From assembly GCF_003026215.1 (NCBI RefSeq), contig NZ_PYOC01000001.1, forward strand, positions 248,001 to 312,000: DNA of 64,000 nt, in the 5' to 3' direction. The translations under genes were made by a program, and so were the position numbers. Below the pieces are notes generated by a model. It did no database searches, was not told the origin of the DNA, and worked only from the letters and a program-made list of their open reading frames with translations. How positions within the stretch are numbered: position 1 is the first letter of the stretch; each line of letters begins with the position of its first letter. Source of the stretch: Photobacterium indicum (GTDB lineage: Bacteria > Pseudomonadota > Gammaproteobacteria > Enterobacterales > Vibrionaceae). Shown here one piece after another: positions 20,113-29,596 of the stretch.

Positions 20113-22725
20113 ATGATAAATATTGAATTACAAAGTCTGGTAAAGCGACTTGCACCAAACGTGAAGGCATCGTTAGAGTCTGCTGCTGGCGATTGTGTAA
20201 AACAAGGGCATTATGCAATTGAATTAGAACATTGGTTCATTCAATTGTTACAACAGCCATCTCAAGGTTGGTCTGCTGCAGTAGATAAAGCTGCGATAGC
20301 GAAAGAGCGCCTAATTGAGCAGTTACAAGACAGCTTATCTACATTAGGTCGTGGTAATGATGCATCACCCGCTCTATCGCCACAGTTAGTCGAAATGATT
20401 AAAGACGCGTGGATGATCGCCTCGCTCAATCACGCTCAATTAATGGTAAATGAATATCACCTACTGTTGGTTCTCAAGCAACGCATTGGACAAGGTGCTT
20501 ATAGTGGGCCATTAAGCCAATGGCTAAAAGTACTATCGTCTGAGTGGCTAAAAACTCAAGCGAAGGTCGCTACAACCCCCAGTAACCTTGAGTCGACGTC
20601 GGCCCAAAGCATGGAGCCATCACTTAACGCCGCAGGCACGCCAGCGCTGGATAAGTACTCGCAAAATTTAACCGAGGCAGCTCGAAATGGTCAGCTAGAT
20701 CCTATTTCTGGCCGTGGTGACGAAATTCGCAAGTCTATCGATATCTTGTGTCGTCGTCGTCAAAATAGCCCGATTTTAGTTGGCGATCCAGGGGTTGGAA
20801 AAACGGCTATCGTGGAAGGGCTAGCGCAACAAATTGTCGACGGCAACGTGCCGCCTGCGTTGCAAAATGTAGAGCTAAGAAGCCTTGATCTGTCACTTTT
20901 ACAAGCCGGCGCAAGCATAAAGGGTGAGTTTGAAAACCGCTTGAAAGACGTTATCAATGAAATTAAGCAATCAACAACGCCAATCATCATGTTTATTGAT
21001 GAAGCTCATACCCTCATTGGAGCTGGTGGCGCAGCCGGACAAAATGATGCTGCGAACATTCTAAAACCAGCTCTTGCGCGTGGTGAATTTCGTTCACTTG
21101 CTGCTACAACTTGGGCTGAATATAAGCAATATTTTGAATCTGATGCTGCGTTGACTCGCCGTTTTCAAGTCGTTGCCATTAATGAACCTAGCGAAAATAA
21201 CGCAGTACATATGTTACGTGGCGTTAAAAAGAGCTTAGAAAAACATCACAATGTGAAGGTGATGCAAGAAGCCATTGATGCCGCGGTATCTCTCTCTGTT
21301 CGTTATCTGCCGGAAAGAAAGCTCCCTGATAAAGCCATTAGTCTGTTAGACACTGCGTGTTCACGGATTGGTTTAAGCCAAAGTGCAACCCCAAGCCTAC
21401 TGGATGCGATTGAAGAGCAAATTCAATACACCAGAAATGAGATCGAGACCTTACTTCATGAAGCGGCTTTATGGTCGATTGAAGATGGTCGCATTGATAT
21501 TGCGCAGACCCATTTAGTAGAACTAGAGCAGCGTCGAGAAGGGTTAGCTGGTCGCTGGGATCAAGAGAAGCAGTTAGTTGAGCATATCATTGAGCTGCAA
21601 AATGAACTTGATGGGCTGTACGTTGAAGGAAACGACATCGCTTTGCACCCGAGTAAAGCCCTTTTAGCCGAAAAAATGGCGGAACTACGTAACATTCAAG
21701 GCGAGCAGCCATTGGTGTTACCACAAGTATCGCAACAAACAATTGCTGAAGTGATTGCACTTTGGACCGGTGTTCCTGTTGGTAACATGCTGGCTGAAGA
21801 AGTGGATTGCCTCATGCACCTTGAAAGCCACATTGGTGAACGTGTGATTGGTCAAGTCACGCCTATTGCCGAAATATCTCAAGCGATTCGTATGTCTCGT
21901 GCTGGCTTAACCGATCCTCGTAAACCTGTTGGCGTATTCCTGATGTGCGGGCCGAGTGGAGTGGGTAAAACTGAAACCGCTTTGGCGTTAACCGACATTC
22001 TATATGGTGGTGAACGCAATATTACCACCATCAACATGACTGAATTTAAAGAAGAACACAAAGTTTCGATGCTGCTAGGTTCTCCTGCAGGTTACGTTGG
22101 CTATGGCAAAGGCGGCGTATTAACAGAAGCCGTGCGTAAAAATCCTTACTCAGTTCTGCTGCTTGATGAAATGGAAAAAGCACATCCAGGTGTTCACGAT
22201 ATTTTCTATCAAATTTTCGATAAGGGTTCTATCTCTGATAGCGAAGGTCGAAATGTTGATTTTCGTAACACCATTATCATCATGACATCGAACGCAGCAG
22301 ACAGTGCAGTCGTTAACGCTTGTGTAAATGAAAGACCTGCAGTTCCTGAACTCACGCAAGCAATCTTCCCTGAATTACAGCGTTTCTTTAAACCGGCGTT
22401 CTTAGGTCGCGCGACGATTGTTCCTTATTTTCCTCTTGATGATGAAGAGATGGCGAAAATCGCGCAATTATCACTTCGACGAATAGAGAAGCGTGTGACT
22501 GCTCATTACAACGCGACGTTTACTTACGAACCACAAGTCATTGATTTATTAATCTCGATGAATCAATCACCGGAAACTGGTGCTCGTGCGATTGAACAGT
22601 TGATCAATCGACAGCTTATGCCTGAACTCGCAAATCAGTGCATTGTAAAAATGAGCCAAGGTGAACTTATCAATTCAGTCAATATCAGTATCGAGAATCA
22701 TCAGTTCCAAATAGATATTGAGTAA
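20113..22725 (+). CDS. clpV: T6SS sheath-recycling ATPase ClpV/TssH (870 aa)
   Basis: AAA+ unfoldase of the ClpB/Hsp100 class that extracts contracted TssB/C sheath. The N-terminal Clp repeat domain (about 1-150) includes ELEHWFIQLL. The first ATPase domain has Walker A GDPGVGKT (about 223), Walker B IMFIDEAHTLIGAGG and GDEIRKSIDILCRRRQNSP. A middle coiled-coil region follows. The second ATPase domain has Walker A GPSGVGKT (about 615), EEHKVSMLLGSPAGYVGYG and LLLDEMEKAHP. Length fits ClpV. It closes the sheath/baseplate block; a 155-bp gap with a small 6-bp hairpin (22732-22750) separates it from the next gene. Confidence 0.97.
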   Translation: MINIELQSLVKRLAPNVKASLESAAGDCVKQGHYAIELEHWFIQLLQQPSQGWSAAVDKAAIAKERLIEQLQDSLSTLGRGNDASPALSPQLVEMIKDAWMIASLNHAQLMVNEYHLLLVLKQRIGQGAYSGPLSQWLKVLSSEWLKTQAKVATTPSNLESTSAQSMEPSLNAAGTPALDKYSQNLTEAARNGQLDPISGRGDEIRKSIDILCRRRQNSPILVGDPGVGKTAIVEGLAQQIVDGNVPPALQNVELRSLDLSLLQAGASIKGEFENRLKDVINEIKQSTTPIIMFIDEAHTLIGAGGAAGQNDAANILKPALARGEFRSLAATTWAEYKQYFESDAALTRRFQVVAINEPSENNAVHMLRGVKKSLEKHHNVKVMQEAIDAAVSLSVRYLPERKLPDKAISLLDTACSRIGLSQSATPSLLDAIEEQIQYTRNEIETLLHEAALWSIEDGRIDIAQTHLVELEQRREGLAGRWDQEKQLVEHIIELQNELDGLYVEGNDIALHPSKALLAEKMAELRNIQGEQPLVLPQVSQQTIAEVIALWTGVPVGNMLAEEVDCLMHLESHIGERVIGQVTPIAEISQAIRMSRAGLTDPRKPVGVFLMCGPSGVGKTETALALTDILYGGERNITTINMTEFKEEHKVSMLLGSPAGYVGYGKGGVLTEAVRKNPYSVLLLDEMEKAHPGVHDIFYQIFDKGSISDSEGRNVDFRNTIIIMTSNAADSAVVNACVNERPAVPELTQAIFPELQRFFKPAFLGRATIVPYFPLDDEEMAKIAQLSLRRIEKRVTAHYNATFTYEPQVIDLLISMNQSPETGARAIEQLINRQLMPELANQCIVKMSQGELINSVNISIENHQFQIDIE

Positions 22726-22880
22726 ATACAGTCACTCTAGCAATGAGTGATACGAGATGGATGGGGCCGTAAGTGGTCTGCCATTTATAACGATTATAAA
22801 GATAACTTTTTTTGCTATTCGACTATTCACTTGCTTTAGCAATTTTGGTCTTTGAATGGCGCTTGTTGTAGGTAAATAAA

Positions 22881-24035
22881 ATGCAAAACGAAGTATTTTC
22901 ACTCACTCAGTTAGAGTGGATCCGCAATAACCTTAAGATTGCAGTGATTCACGGTGGTGATAAGTCGCAAACACAAAGCTATATTTTTGAGAATTTGAGC
23001 CCTCGTTCGACGAAGACTTATGCACCTGTAGCCCATGATATCGCCAATGCGTTACGTGAATCTGGCTTTGATTCAGTCGAAGTATTAGCGGAAGACATTC
23101 ACTTAGCTAAGCTACTAGAAAGTAAAAAAATCGATTTAGTGATCACTAATAGTGGTGGACTGCAAGGTTTTGATGCTATGTGCCACTTACCGTCAACATT
23201 AGAAATGTTAGGTGTACCTTATGTCGGTCATTCGCCAATGACTGCCGGCATTCTAGATAATAAACACCTGTTTAAACATGAAATTAAAGCGGCAGGCCTG
23301 CCAACAGCACCATTTATTACTATCGGCATTGATGAAGATTTTGACAGCGAAAGTAACCAGCAAGCACTTGATGATATTGCGAGTAGTTTCCCGCGTGGAT
23401 TTGTGGTTAAACCCGTTTCTGGCCGTGCTTCAATACACGTTTATCCTGTATTCGATCGCGCAGATCTTAAAGCAGTCGTAAGCAAGGTGCAAAACGCGAC
23501 TAATAACATCGTGATGATCGAACCATTCCTGCCTGGTAGAGAGTTTGTGGTTGCTGTTGCTGGGGAATATATCTTTAAAAATGGCGAATTAACTCAATCG
23601 ACAACCCCATTAGCCTTCTCAATTACAGAGCGCATATTAGAAGCTGACGAACCTATTTTTACTTCTATGGATGTAAAACCCATTACTCAAGATCGCTTAG
23701 TGGCGGTCAATGAGCCCGTTTTACGCGCACAGTTAGCGGAAATTGGACAAAAAATTTATCGTCAATTGGGATTACAAACATTAGTACGCGTCGATTTACG
23801 TATGGACGAAGTCGGCAATTTGTATGTTCTAGAAACCAACCCTAAACCTGATCTTAAACGACCTGAAGGCAGTAAGGTTAGCTTAGTCTGTCATGATTTG
23901 GCGCGCGAAGGGATGAATTACTCTGATCTTATTCAATCATTGGTTTTCAATCGTTTGTCATTTTTAAAGTCGAAACGTCCAATGGCGCTCAAACACTGTT
24001 TTAACCTACAGTTTGATCAAATGGCTGGCGTTTAA
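22881..24035 (+). CDS. ATP-grasp protein related to D-Ala-D-Ala ligase, within the T6SS locus (384 aa)
   Basis: Predicted ATP-dependent carboxylate-amine ligase. The layout follows the Ddl family: an N-terminal Rossmann-like part (LKIAVIHGGDKS, LVITNSGGLQGFDAMCHLPS, LEMLGVPYVGHSPMTAGI) with DNKHLFKHEIKAAGLPTAPF, an ATP-binding segment FVVKPVSGRASIHVYPV, and the metal-binding end VRVDLRMDEVGNLYVLETNP (about 305-321). The Ddl nucleotide-loop motif is altered, and the usual EVN.xPG end reads ETNPKPDL, so the substrate is probably not simply D-alanine. It is cytoplasmic. The downstream MFS gene begins two bases after its stop. Role in the T6SS is unknown; it may modify a small molecule or a peptidoglycan-related peptide. 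Confidence 0.8.
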   Translation: MQNEVFSLTQLEWIRNNLKIAVIHGGDKSQTQSYIFENLSPRSTKTYAPVAHDIANALRESGFDSVEVLAEDIHLAKLLESKKIDLVITNSGGLQGFDAMCHLPSTLEMLGVPYVGHSPMTAGILDNKHLFKHEIKAAGLPTAPFITIGIDEDFDSESNQQALDDIASSFPRGFVVKPVSGRASIHVYPVFDRADLKAVVSKVQNATNNIVMIEPFLPGREFVVAVAGEYIFKNGELTQSTTPLAFSITERILEADEPIFTSMDVKPITQDRLVAVNEPVLRAQLAEIGQKIYRQLGLQTLVRVDLRMDEVGNLYVLETNPKPDLKRPEGSKVSLVCHDLAREGMNYSDLIQSLVFNRLSFLKSKRPMALKHCFNLQFDQMAGV

Positions 24036-24037
24036 AC

Positions 24038-26242
24038 GTGAGTTTGCAGACTGTAAGACAACATAGCCGATTGATTTTAGGGGCTTTATTGGTTCTCGTT
24101 TCGTTATCGCTTATTTTTGTGGTTGGTTATGCGCAAGCATTGAAAGGTTACCAACAACAAAGCCGCGACGCCGTATTGGCACAAACAGAAGCAGCGCGAA
24201 TTGGTTTAGAACAAATCTTAAGTTCTGGCGTCCCCCTACAAGATATTGCTGGGTTAGAGAAAGTACTGTCGCCGATTGTCGATGCGGATCGTTCCGTGGT
24301 AGATATTCGCGTTATCTCTGGTCAGCAAGAGCTCTATCGTTATACCACCGATGATTTTGAGGCCAGTCGAATATCGATACCACTGCGTAATAAGTTTACT
24401 CAGGTGGGCTCGCTAGAGGTTTTACTCAGTGACGTGGAAGTGACAAAAGCCATCAACGAAAGTTTTGCTCCGATGGCATGGTTAATTGCTATTTCAGTCG
24501 CATTATTTGTCTTTATGGTTCTGCAAAGCCAACAAGCAAAAATCTATTTTACAGCGTTTGGTGTCGTTTTCATCGCGATGTCGTTCAGCGTCATTTTGAT
24601 GGTAGGGGCTTTATATAAATCAGGCTTAGAAAATAAAGCCAATTCAATGGCTAGTATTGTTACTCATCGTTTATCCCCTGTGCTTAATCTCGGTATCGAT
24701 CCTGAACGAGTGAGCGGCATGGACGAGATGTTGGCAAGTTTCCGCCAGGCGAATGATGAAGTCTCCAGTATTACTGTCGAGCACCAATCTCTGGTTATTG
24801 CTCGTAGCGCCACTGAAGGTGAAATGATGGGAGCTGAGAGCGTAGCTCAATTCCCTATTTCAGATTCGATGGGTAATCAAGTAACGATCTCATTTCATCC
24901 TAAGGTGTTGTTGTCTCAGCTGATTAATATTCTGAAGAACTTTGCGATTCTTTTTGCTGGGTGTGCGTTTATCTGTTTTGCTTTTATCCGACTACTCAGC
25001 CGTTCAGATAATGACAGTCAGGCGGAAGTGGTATTGGCACAAGTGAAGCCATTACTGTTAGTGACGGTATTAATGGAGTCGTTAATGGCTCCAGTATTAC
25101 CTCAATATCTGGCGGATGTAGCGCTAGCAAATGGCTTAGATGCGGGTTGGACTTCTTATTTCTTTACTCTGTACTTTGTGGGCTTTGCTTGCTCTCTACT
25201 ACCAGTGTCGAGATTGGTGGAGCAATTTGATATTCGCCGCGTATTAGCGAGTGGCATCGTGCTATCTAGCTTTGGCTGCTTGTTGTTAATGTACGAGGAG
25301 TACTTAGCGCTTATTTTGCTTGCTCGCTTTATTTCAGGCGTCGGTCAGGCAACGATTTTTGTGGCGATTCAAGCGTATATTTTACGATTTAGCGATAAAA
25401 CCAATAAAACTCAAGCCGCCGGAATCATTGTGTTTTGTTTTAATGCGGGCTTTATTTCTGGAGCAGGTATTGGCGCTTTGTTAGCGGATGCGCTTGGTAT
25501 CAACGGAATCTTCTTATTGTCGGCATTGGTCGGTGGTTTGATGTTTGTGTTTAGCATGGTGTTACCTTCGATGGTTCCTAATAAGCAGGTGAGTGGAAGT
25601 CTACGTGACTCTCTTCAGTCGATGTTAAGTGGGTGTGCTGCTTTACTTCGTGTCCCTTCGTTTATACGCACCATGGTGTTGGTCGGTATTCCAACCAAGA
25701 TGATGCTGACTGGCGTAGTGTTTTTTGCTGTGCCTATTTTACTTAGCGAAAAAGGCGTGACGAAAGAGAGCATTGGCCAAGTATTAATGGCTTATGCTTT
25801 CGCTGTTTTGTTTGTTAGTGGCAAAGTTGCCCCGATGATTGACCGCATTGGTTCAACTAAATGGGCGTTGTGTCTTGGTAATCTTATTGCGTCTATCTCT
25901 CTGGCTATGCTTAGCACCGTCTTCTTAGTACAAGATAGTGCTTACGCAGTGCTAATCGCGACAGGATCAATGCTGGTTATGGGGTTAGCTCACGGTTTTG
26001 TAAACGCCCCCGTCGTCACCCATGTTGTGAATACCACCAGTGATAATGATGCCAACATGGTTGCGACCACGTATCGATTTTTAGAAAGACTCGGTCATGT
26101 ATTAGGCGCAATAGTGGTCGGGCAACTTTTGATGCTTGTCGGTAACAGTGCAACATTTTGGGTGCTAAGTGTTTTTTTCTTAGTGGCGAGTGGTTCGCTT
26201 TGGTTATTTGACCGACCAAGCAAGCAAGGAGCCAGCGCATGA
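24038..26242 (+). CDS. MFS transporter with N-terminal membrane sensor region (734 aa)
   Basis: Unusual two-part membrane protein. Residues 13-33 form a helix, about 34-143 an extracytoplasmic domain, then helices near 145-165 and 170-190, a second extracytoplasmic domain (about 192-290, including SMASIVTHRLSPVLNLG) and another helix. This resembles the CHASE/Cache-like input regions of signalling proteins. From about 330 to 728 is a 12-helix major facilitator module (GWTSYFFTLYFVGFACSLLP, LLARFISGVGQATIFVAIQA, and a helix-10 region ending in the ATTYRFLERLGHVLG segment). Start is GTG two bases after the ATP-grasp stop; the end overlaps the next gene by ATGA. Transported ligand unknown. Confidence 0.82.
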   Translation: MSLQTVRQHSRLILGALLVLVSLSLIFVVGYAQALKGYQQQSRDAVLAQTEAARIGLEQILSSGVPLQDIAGLEKVLSPIVDADRSVVDIRVISGQQELYRYTTDDFEASRISIPLRNKFTQVGSLEVLLSDVEVTKAINESFAPMAWLIAISVALFVFMVLQSQQAKIYFTAFGVVFIAMSFSVILMVGALYKSGLENKANSMASIVTHRLSPVLNLGIDPERVSGMDEMLASFRQANDEVSSITVEHQSLVIARSATEGEMMGAESVAQFPISDSMGNQVTISFHPKVLLSQLINILKNFAILFAGCAFICFAFIRLLSRSDNDSQAEVVLAQVKPLLLVTVLMESLMAPVLPQYLADVALANGLDAGWTSYFFTLYFVGFACSLLPVSRLVEQFDIRRVLASGIVLSSFGCLLLMYEEYLALILLARFISGVGQATIFVAIQAYILRFSDKTNKTQAAGIIVFCFNAGFISGAGIGALLADALGINGIFLLSALVGGLMFVFSMVLPSMVPNKQVSGSLRDSLQSMLSGCAALLRVPSFIRTMVLVGIPTKMMLTGVVFFAVPILLSEKGVTKESIGQVLMAYAFAVLFVSGKVAPMIDRIGSTKWALCLGNLIASISLAMLSTVFLVQDSAYAVLIATGSMLVMGLAHGFVNAPVVTHVVNTTSDNDANMVATTYRFLERLGHVLGAIVVGQLLMLVGNSATFWVLSVFFLVASGSLWLFDRPSKQGASA

Positions 26243-27387
26243 GAATTCGCCTTCTAATGTCGATGTTAAGTGTGCTTGTGTTGCCGTTGATATCTTTCCC
26301 TGTATCGGCTGATATTCCCGACTGGTTAGGTGCTGATTTAGAGGTGTCGACCCAACTCGCGTGGGAAGCGACAACTAACGAGCAATATGTCGATTTTATT
26401 CCGCGTAATAAATATCCGAAAGTGTGGGTATTGGTTTCACGTAAAGCCAATTCGTATGACACGGCATTAGCCACCATGCTCAATGTCTTTAGACGAGAGC
26501 TTGGTAATGCGACCTTTCGAGTATTCCTGCTTCCTGCAACAGATGATGCCATTATTCGATGGACAAAATTGGCGGAAAGTAAGGCCGATTTGATTTATAC
26601 CGTTGGTTCTAAAGCAACCGTACAACTGCATGACTTGTACGCGGGTCAGCGACTACCGGTGGTATCAGTCAATGCAAAAGATCCGGTTTTACTTGGGTTA
26701 ACAAATAATTACCTTAGCAGTAATAACAACTTTGCGTTTACGTCATTGAACCTTCCTGCGGACATTACACTGAATTTTCTATTTAAATTTAAGCCTGAAT
26801 TAAGCCAAATTGGTGTGTTGTACGCGAAGAAAAATACCAGTGCTTATCTCACGCAATATTTACCGTTAAAGAAAGAAGCACAAAAACGAGGAATTGAAGT
26901 CGTCGCCTTCGAAGTCGATGAAAGCCAAGCGGATTCTTCATTAAAAATGGTAATGCAATCCCAAGTGAAGCAGATGCAGCTCTTAGATCCAAACCAATCA
27001 ATCCTGTGGCTAACAGGCAGCTCAAGCCTTTTGGACCGAATTGACGAAATAAATCAATTGGCCGAAGGCATACCGCTTCTGACTGTCGTACCTGATGCGG
27101 TGAACAACACAGAGCAAAGTGCATTGATGTCTGTTGGCGTCAGCTTTGAGAATAACGCGCATCAAGCGGCTCTCTATGGGGTAAGAATTTTACGCGATGG
27201 CGTCTTGCCGCGAGATCTGCCTGTGGGCGTATTATCGCCCCCTGATATCTCGATTAACTTTAAGCAAGCTGAAGCAATTAAAGCGCAGATCCCATTCGTG
27301 TTAATCGAAATGGCAAGCGATCTTTATGCCCCAGATGGCAATGCTATTCGCGCTGCGGGTATGACAATGCGGGGAGAAACTCAATGA
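26239..27387 (+). CDS. Exported ABC-type substrate-binding protein (PF04392-like, 382 aa)
   Basis: Periplasmic binding protein of the two-lobed type. The signal peptide covers about residues 1-24 (cleavage near PVSA). The body follows the ABC_sub_bind pattern: TKLAESKADLIYTVGSKATV, LPVVSVNAKDPVLLG, SQIGVLYAKKNTSAYLTQYL, ILWLTGSSSLLD, and a late PVGVLSPPDISINFKQAEAI. No ABC permease or ATPase is encoded nearby, so it probably delivers or reports a ligand to the sensor-MFS protein. It overlaps both neighbours by four bases (ATGA). Confidence 0.82.
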   Translation: MRIRLLMSMLSVLVLPLISFPVSADIPDWLGADLEVSTQLAWEATTNEQYVDFIPRNKYPKVWVLVSRKANSYDTALATMLNVFRRELGNATFRVFLLPATDDAIIRWTKLAESKADLIYTVGSKATVQLHDLYAGQRLPVVSVNAKDPVLLGLTNNYLSSNNNFAFTSLNLPADITLNFLFKFKPELSQIGVLYAKKNTSAYLTQYLPLKKEAQKRGIEVVAFEVDESQADSSLKMVMQSQVKQMQLLDPNQSILWLTGSSSLLDRIDEINQLAEGIPLLTVVPDAVNNTEQSALMSVGVSFENNAHQAALYGVRILRDGVLPRDLPVGVLSPPDISINFKQAEAIKAQIPFVLIEMASDLYAPDGNAIRAAGMTMRGETQ

Positions 27388-28151
27388 TTGGTTTGCATAC
27401 TCTAGTTCGATGTTCACTACCTGTTTATTTAGCCAAATGGCTGAACCGTAACATTGTCATCATTTTTGCCTTGTTAGGATTGTTCAGTTATTCACAACAG
27501 GCTTTCGCTTATGGAAAACCAGAACGTTTACTGCTCGCTACGCAGGAATGGTTCCCTTATCAATATCAAGAAAATGGTGTGATGAAAGGACCAGGAATAG
27601 ACAAAATTAAGTGCGTAATGCGTGCGATGAAACAGCCTTATCAAATAACAATGACAAGTTGGGATAGAGCTCAGCTATTGACAGAGGTGGGTGCTCAACA
27701 TGGGTTCTTCTTAGCGTCTCATAATGTTAAGCGAGACGAATATGCCATTTACTCAGACCAAATTGAACAACAAAATTGGAGCTGGTTTTCTTTATCTGAT
27801 GCTACCGATGTTGATAGTGCGATGTTTAAAAGCCAAGTTGAAGTCGTTGCTCTATTTGGGTCAAACAAATGGTTTTGGCTGCAGAAAAATGGTTATCGCG
27901 CATCGATGAAACCACGCAGTGCCAAAGCGATGATTGAGCTGATGTTAAAAGGGGAAGTTGGCGCTATTTTAGGCAATGACGCAGTGATAGAAGAGACCAT
28001 TAAACAGATGGGAATTAGCTATCGAGCGATCTCAAAAACACGGGTGAAATCGCAACCGTTAGGCGCATATTTTTCAAAGTCATTTGTAAAAGAATATCCA
28101 CAATTTGTTGATGAATTTAACCGTGCTACACAACAGTGTAAGGGGAACTAA
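27384..28151 (+). CDS. Periplasmic solute-binding protein, amino-acid (SBP_bac_3) type (255 aa)
   Basis: Exported or membrane-anchored ligand-binding protein. A hydrophobic segment near residues 23-42 ends QQAFA, fitting a long signal peptide. The mature part starts RLLLATQEWFPYQYQENG, the usual opening of extracellular solute-binding family 3 proteins, and continues with GIDKIKCVMRAMKQPYQI and KAMIELMLKGEVGAILGND. Like its neighbour it has no ABC permease partner. The ATG overlaps the upstream stop; fha starts just after its own stop. Two different binding proteins in one operon suggests recognition of more than one envelope ligand, by inference. Confidence 0.8.
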   Translation: MIGLHTLVRCSLPVYLAKWLNRNIVIIFALLGLFSYSQQAFAYGKPERLLLATQEWFPYQYQENGVMKGPGIDKIKCVMRAMKQPYQITMTSWDRAQLLTEVGAQHGFFLASHNVKRDEYAIYSDQIEQQNWSWFSLSDATDVDSAMFKSQVEVVALFGSNKWFWLQKNGYRASMKPRSAKAMIELMLKGEVGAILGNDAVIEETIKQMGISYRAISKTRVKSQPLGAYFSKSFVKEYPQFVDEFNRATQQCKGN

Positions 28152-28152
28152 C

Positions 28153-29133
28153 ATGCCATTATCAATAAGAATTATCAGCTCTCCAGACGGTGAAAGTATT
28201 GCAGAATGGAACAAAGCATTTCCTGAAGAAGGCGGCGATATTGGCCGCGCTTACGGAGTAACAATGCAGCTTGGTGATGCAAGGCGTGAAGTATCAAGCA
28301 AACACGCAGTGATCAACAAAACACATCGAGGCTATCAGGTAGCAGACAAGAGCACCAACGGCTTGTTTATCAATGGATCAAGTAACGCGCTCGGCAAGGG
28401 TAACCAATCTGTGCTTAACGATGGTGATGTACTTGATGTTGGGCGTTACCGATTATTAGTGTCGTGCTTTATTCCCGATCAAGCTCGCGCCCAAGAATTT
28501 AATGAGCTTACTCAGGGTAATGGTGCCTTTGGTGATGACCCATTTAGTAGTGGTAATGATCTCGATATGGGTCAACGTTTCGAGCCTCATGCATCCCAAG
28601 CGACTGCATATATTTCGACAACACGCGAAAAGCCAGTTGAAGTGGAAATGCGACATTCTGATGTGGTTGAAGATGACCCGTTTCAAGTTGCTACTACACA
28701 TAAAAAAACACAACGAAATGATTTTAATATGAATTTCAGTGCGTTGGATGATGATCCATTAGCCGAGTCTGACTTTCAGTCGACTTTTCTTGTCAGTTCA
28801 AAAAATGATATTTCACCGCCGATTTCATCTTCTTCACAAGATCGTTCTGTGACTCAATTCCGTTCGAGTGAAGATCGAATGCAGCAACAGATGGATAAAG
28901 CATTAGAGATGGCTCTTAATCGTCTGTTGACGGATATTTCACCACAAGGGCTTGAGTCTATGTTTGATGACTTAATGGCGCCGCGCTTTTGGCAAAGTAA
29001 ACCTAAGTATTGGGATATGTATAAGCGCTATTTTAGTCGTCAGATGGACAATCGTGATTGGCAAATCAAGTTTCATGCGTACTTTCAAGATGCGATGCGC
29101 TTGCAAAGAAACCTGGAAGGAGAAAATCAATGA
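28153..29133 (+). CDS. FHA-domain T6SS protein (TagH/Fha, 326 aa)
   Basis: Forkhead-associated protein that reads phosphothreonine and can control T6SS assembly. The FHA domain is about residues 1-105 with GRAYGVTMQLGD, the S..H phosphopeptide-binding motif (REVSSKHAVI) and DKSTNGLFING. A disordered acidic middle follows (DDPF repeated three or more times). The C-terminal conserved helical part includes MALNRLLTDISPQGLESMF and FWQSKPKYWDMYKRYF. The frame begins upstream at 28105, inside the previous gene. I start at ATG 28153, one base after the previous stop, with AGGGG upstream and the family N-terminus. It is the likely partner of the kinase-like gene at 35533. Confidence 0.92.
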   Translation: MPLSIRIISSPDGESIAEWNKAFPEEGGDIGRAYGVTMQLGDARREVSSKHAVINKTHRGYQVADKSTNGLFINGSSNALGKGNQSVLNDGDVLDVGRYRLLVSCFIPDQARAQEFNELTQGNGAFGDDPFSSGNDLDMGQRFEPHASQATAYISTTREKPVEVEMRHSDVVEDDPFQVATTHKKTQRNDFNMNFSALDDDPLAESDFQSTFLVSSKNDISPPISSSSQDRSVTQFRSSEDRMQQQMDKALEMALNRLLTDISPQGLESMFDDLMAPRFWQSKPKYWDMYKRYFSRQMDNRDWQIKFHAYFQDAMRLQRNLEGENQ

Positions 29134-29594
29134 ACCGACTGATTATTGTCGTGATGATTACATTGCTCTCAGGTTGTAGTTTTTGGGGACAAGAAGATAT
29201 TACCCCTCAGCTGTTTTTGAAGATTAAAGCGGCATCCAATATCAATCCGAATGTTGAAGGTAAACCCTCACCGATAGAAATTCGAGTCTATCAATTGAGT
29301 GACAGCCAAGCGTTTGAACAAGCTGAATTTATTCAATTATATAACGATGCGCAAGGCGTACTTAAAGCAGAAGTTCTGTTAACTCGTGAACTGGCAAGCC
29401 TTCTGCCTAGTGAAGAGCGAAATGAGACTTTGCCCTTAGCTTCTGAGACTAAATACATCGGCTTTATTGCTGGGTTTGCCGACTATCGTGAAGCAAAAAA
29501 CAAAGCCATTTATCAACCCATGGTATTGGGTTCATCTGCAATCAATATCGTGCTAGATGGCATCAACCTGTCTATATCGGGTGAAGAGGAATAA
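29130..29594 (+). CDS. tssJ: T6SS outer-membrane lipoprotein TssJ (154 aa)
   Basis: Anchors the T6SS membrane complex in the outer membrane and binds TssM. A short signal peptide ends with the lipobox LLSGC (Cys16). The mature part has the TssJ beta-sandwich signature PSPIEIRVYQLSDSQAFEQA, then VLLTRELASLLPSEERNETLPL. The frame opens further upstream inside fha; the ATG at 29130 overlapping the fha stop (ATGA) with GGAAGGAG ahead is clearly the start. Confidence 0.95.
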   Translation: MNRLIIVVMITLLSGCSFWGQEDITPQLFLKIKAASNINPNVEGKPSPIEIRVYQLSDSQAFEQAEFIQLYNDAQGVLKAEVLLTRELASLLPSEERNETLPLASETKYIGFIAGFADYREAKNKAIYQPMVLGSSAINIVLDGINLSISGEEE

Positions 29595-29596
29595 TT

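Noticed and set aside
28105..28152. Longer start for the FHA protein
   Set aside because: The extra 16 codons lie inside the previous gene, and the ATG at 28153 has a proper ribosome site and the family N-terminus.
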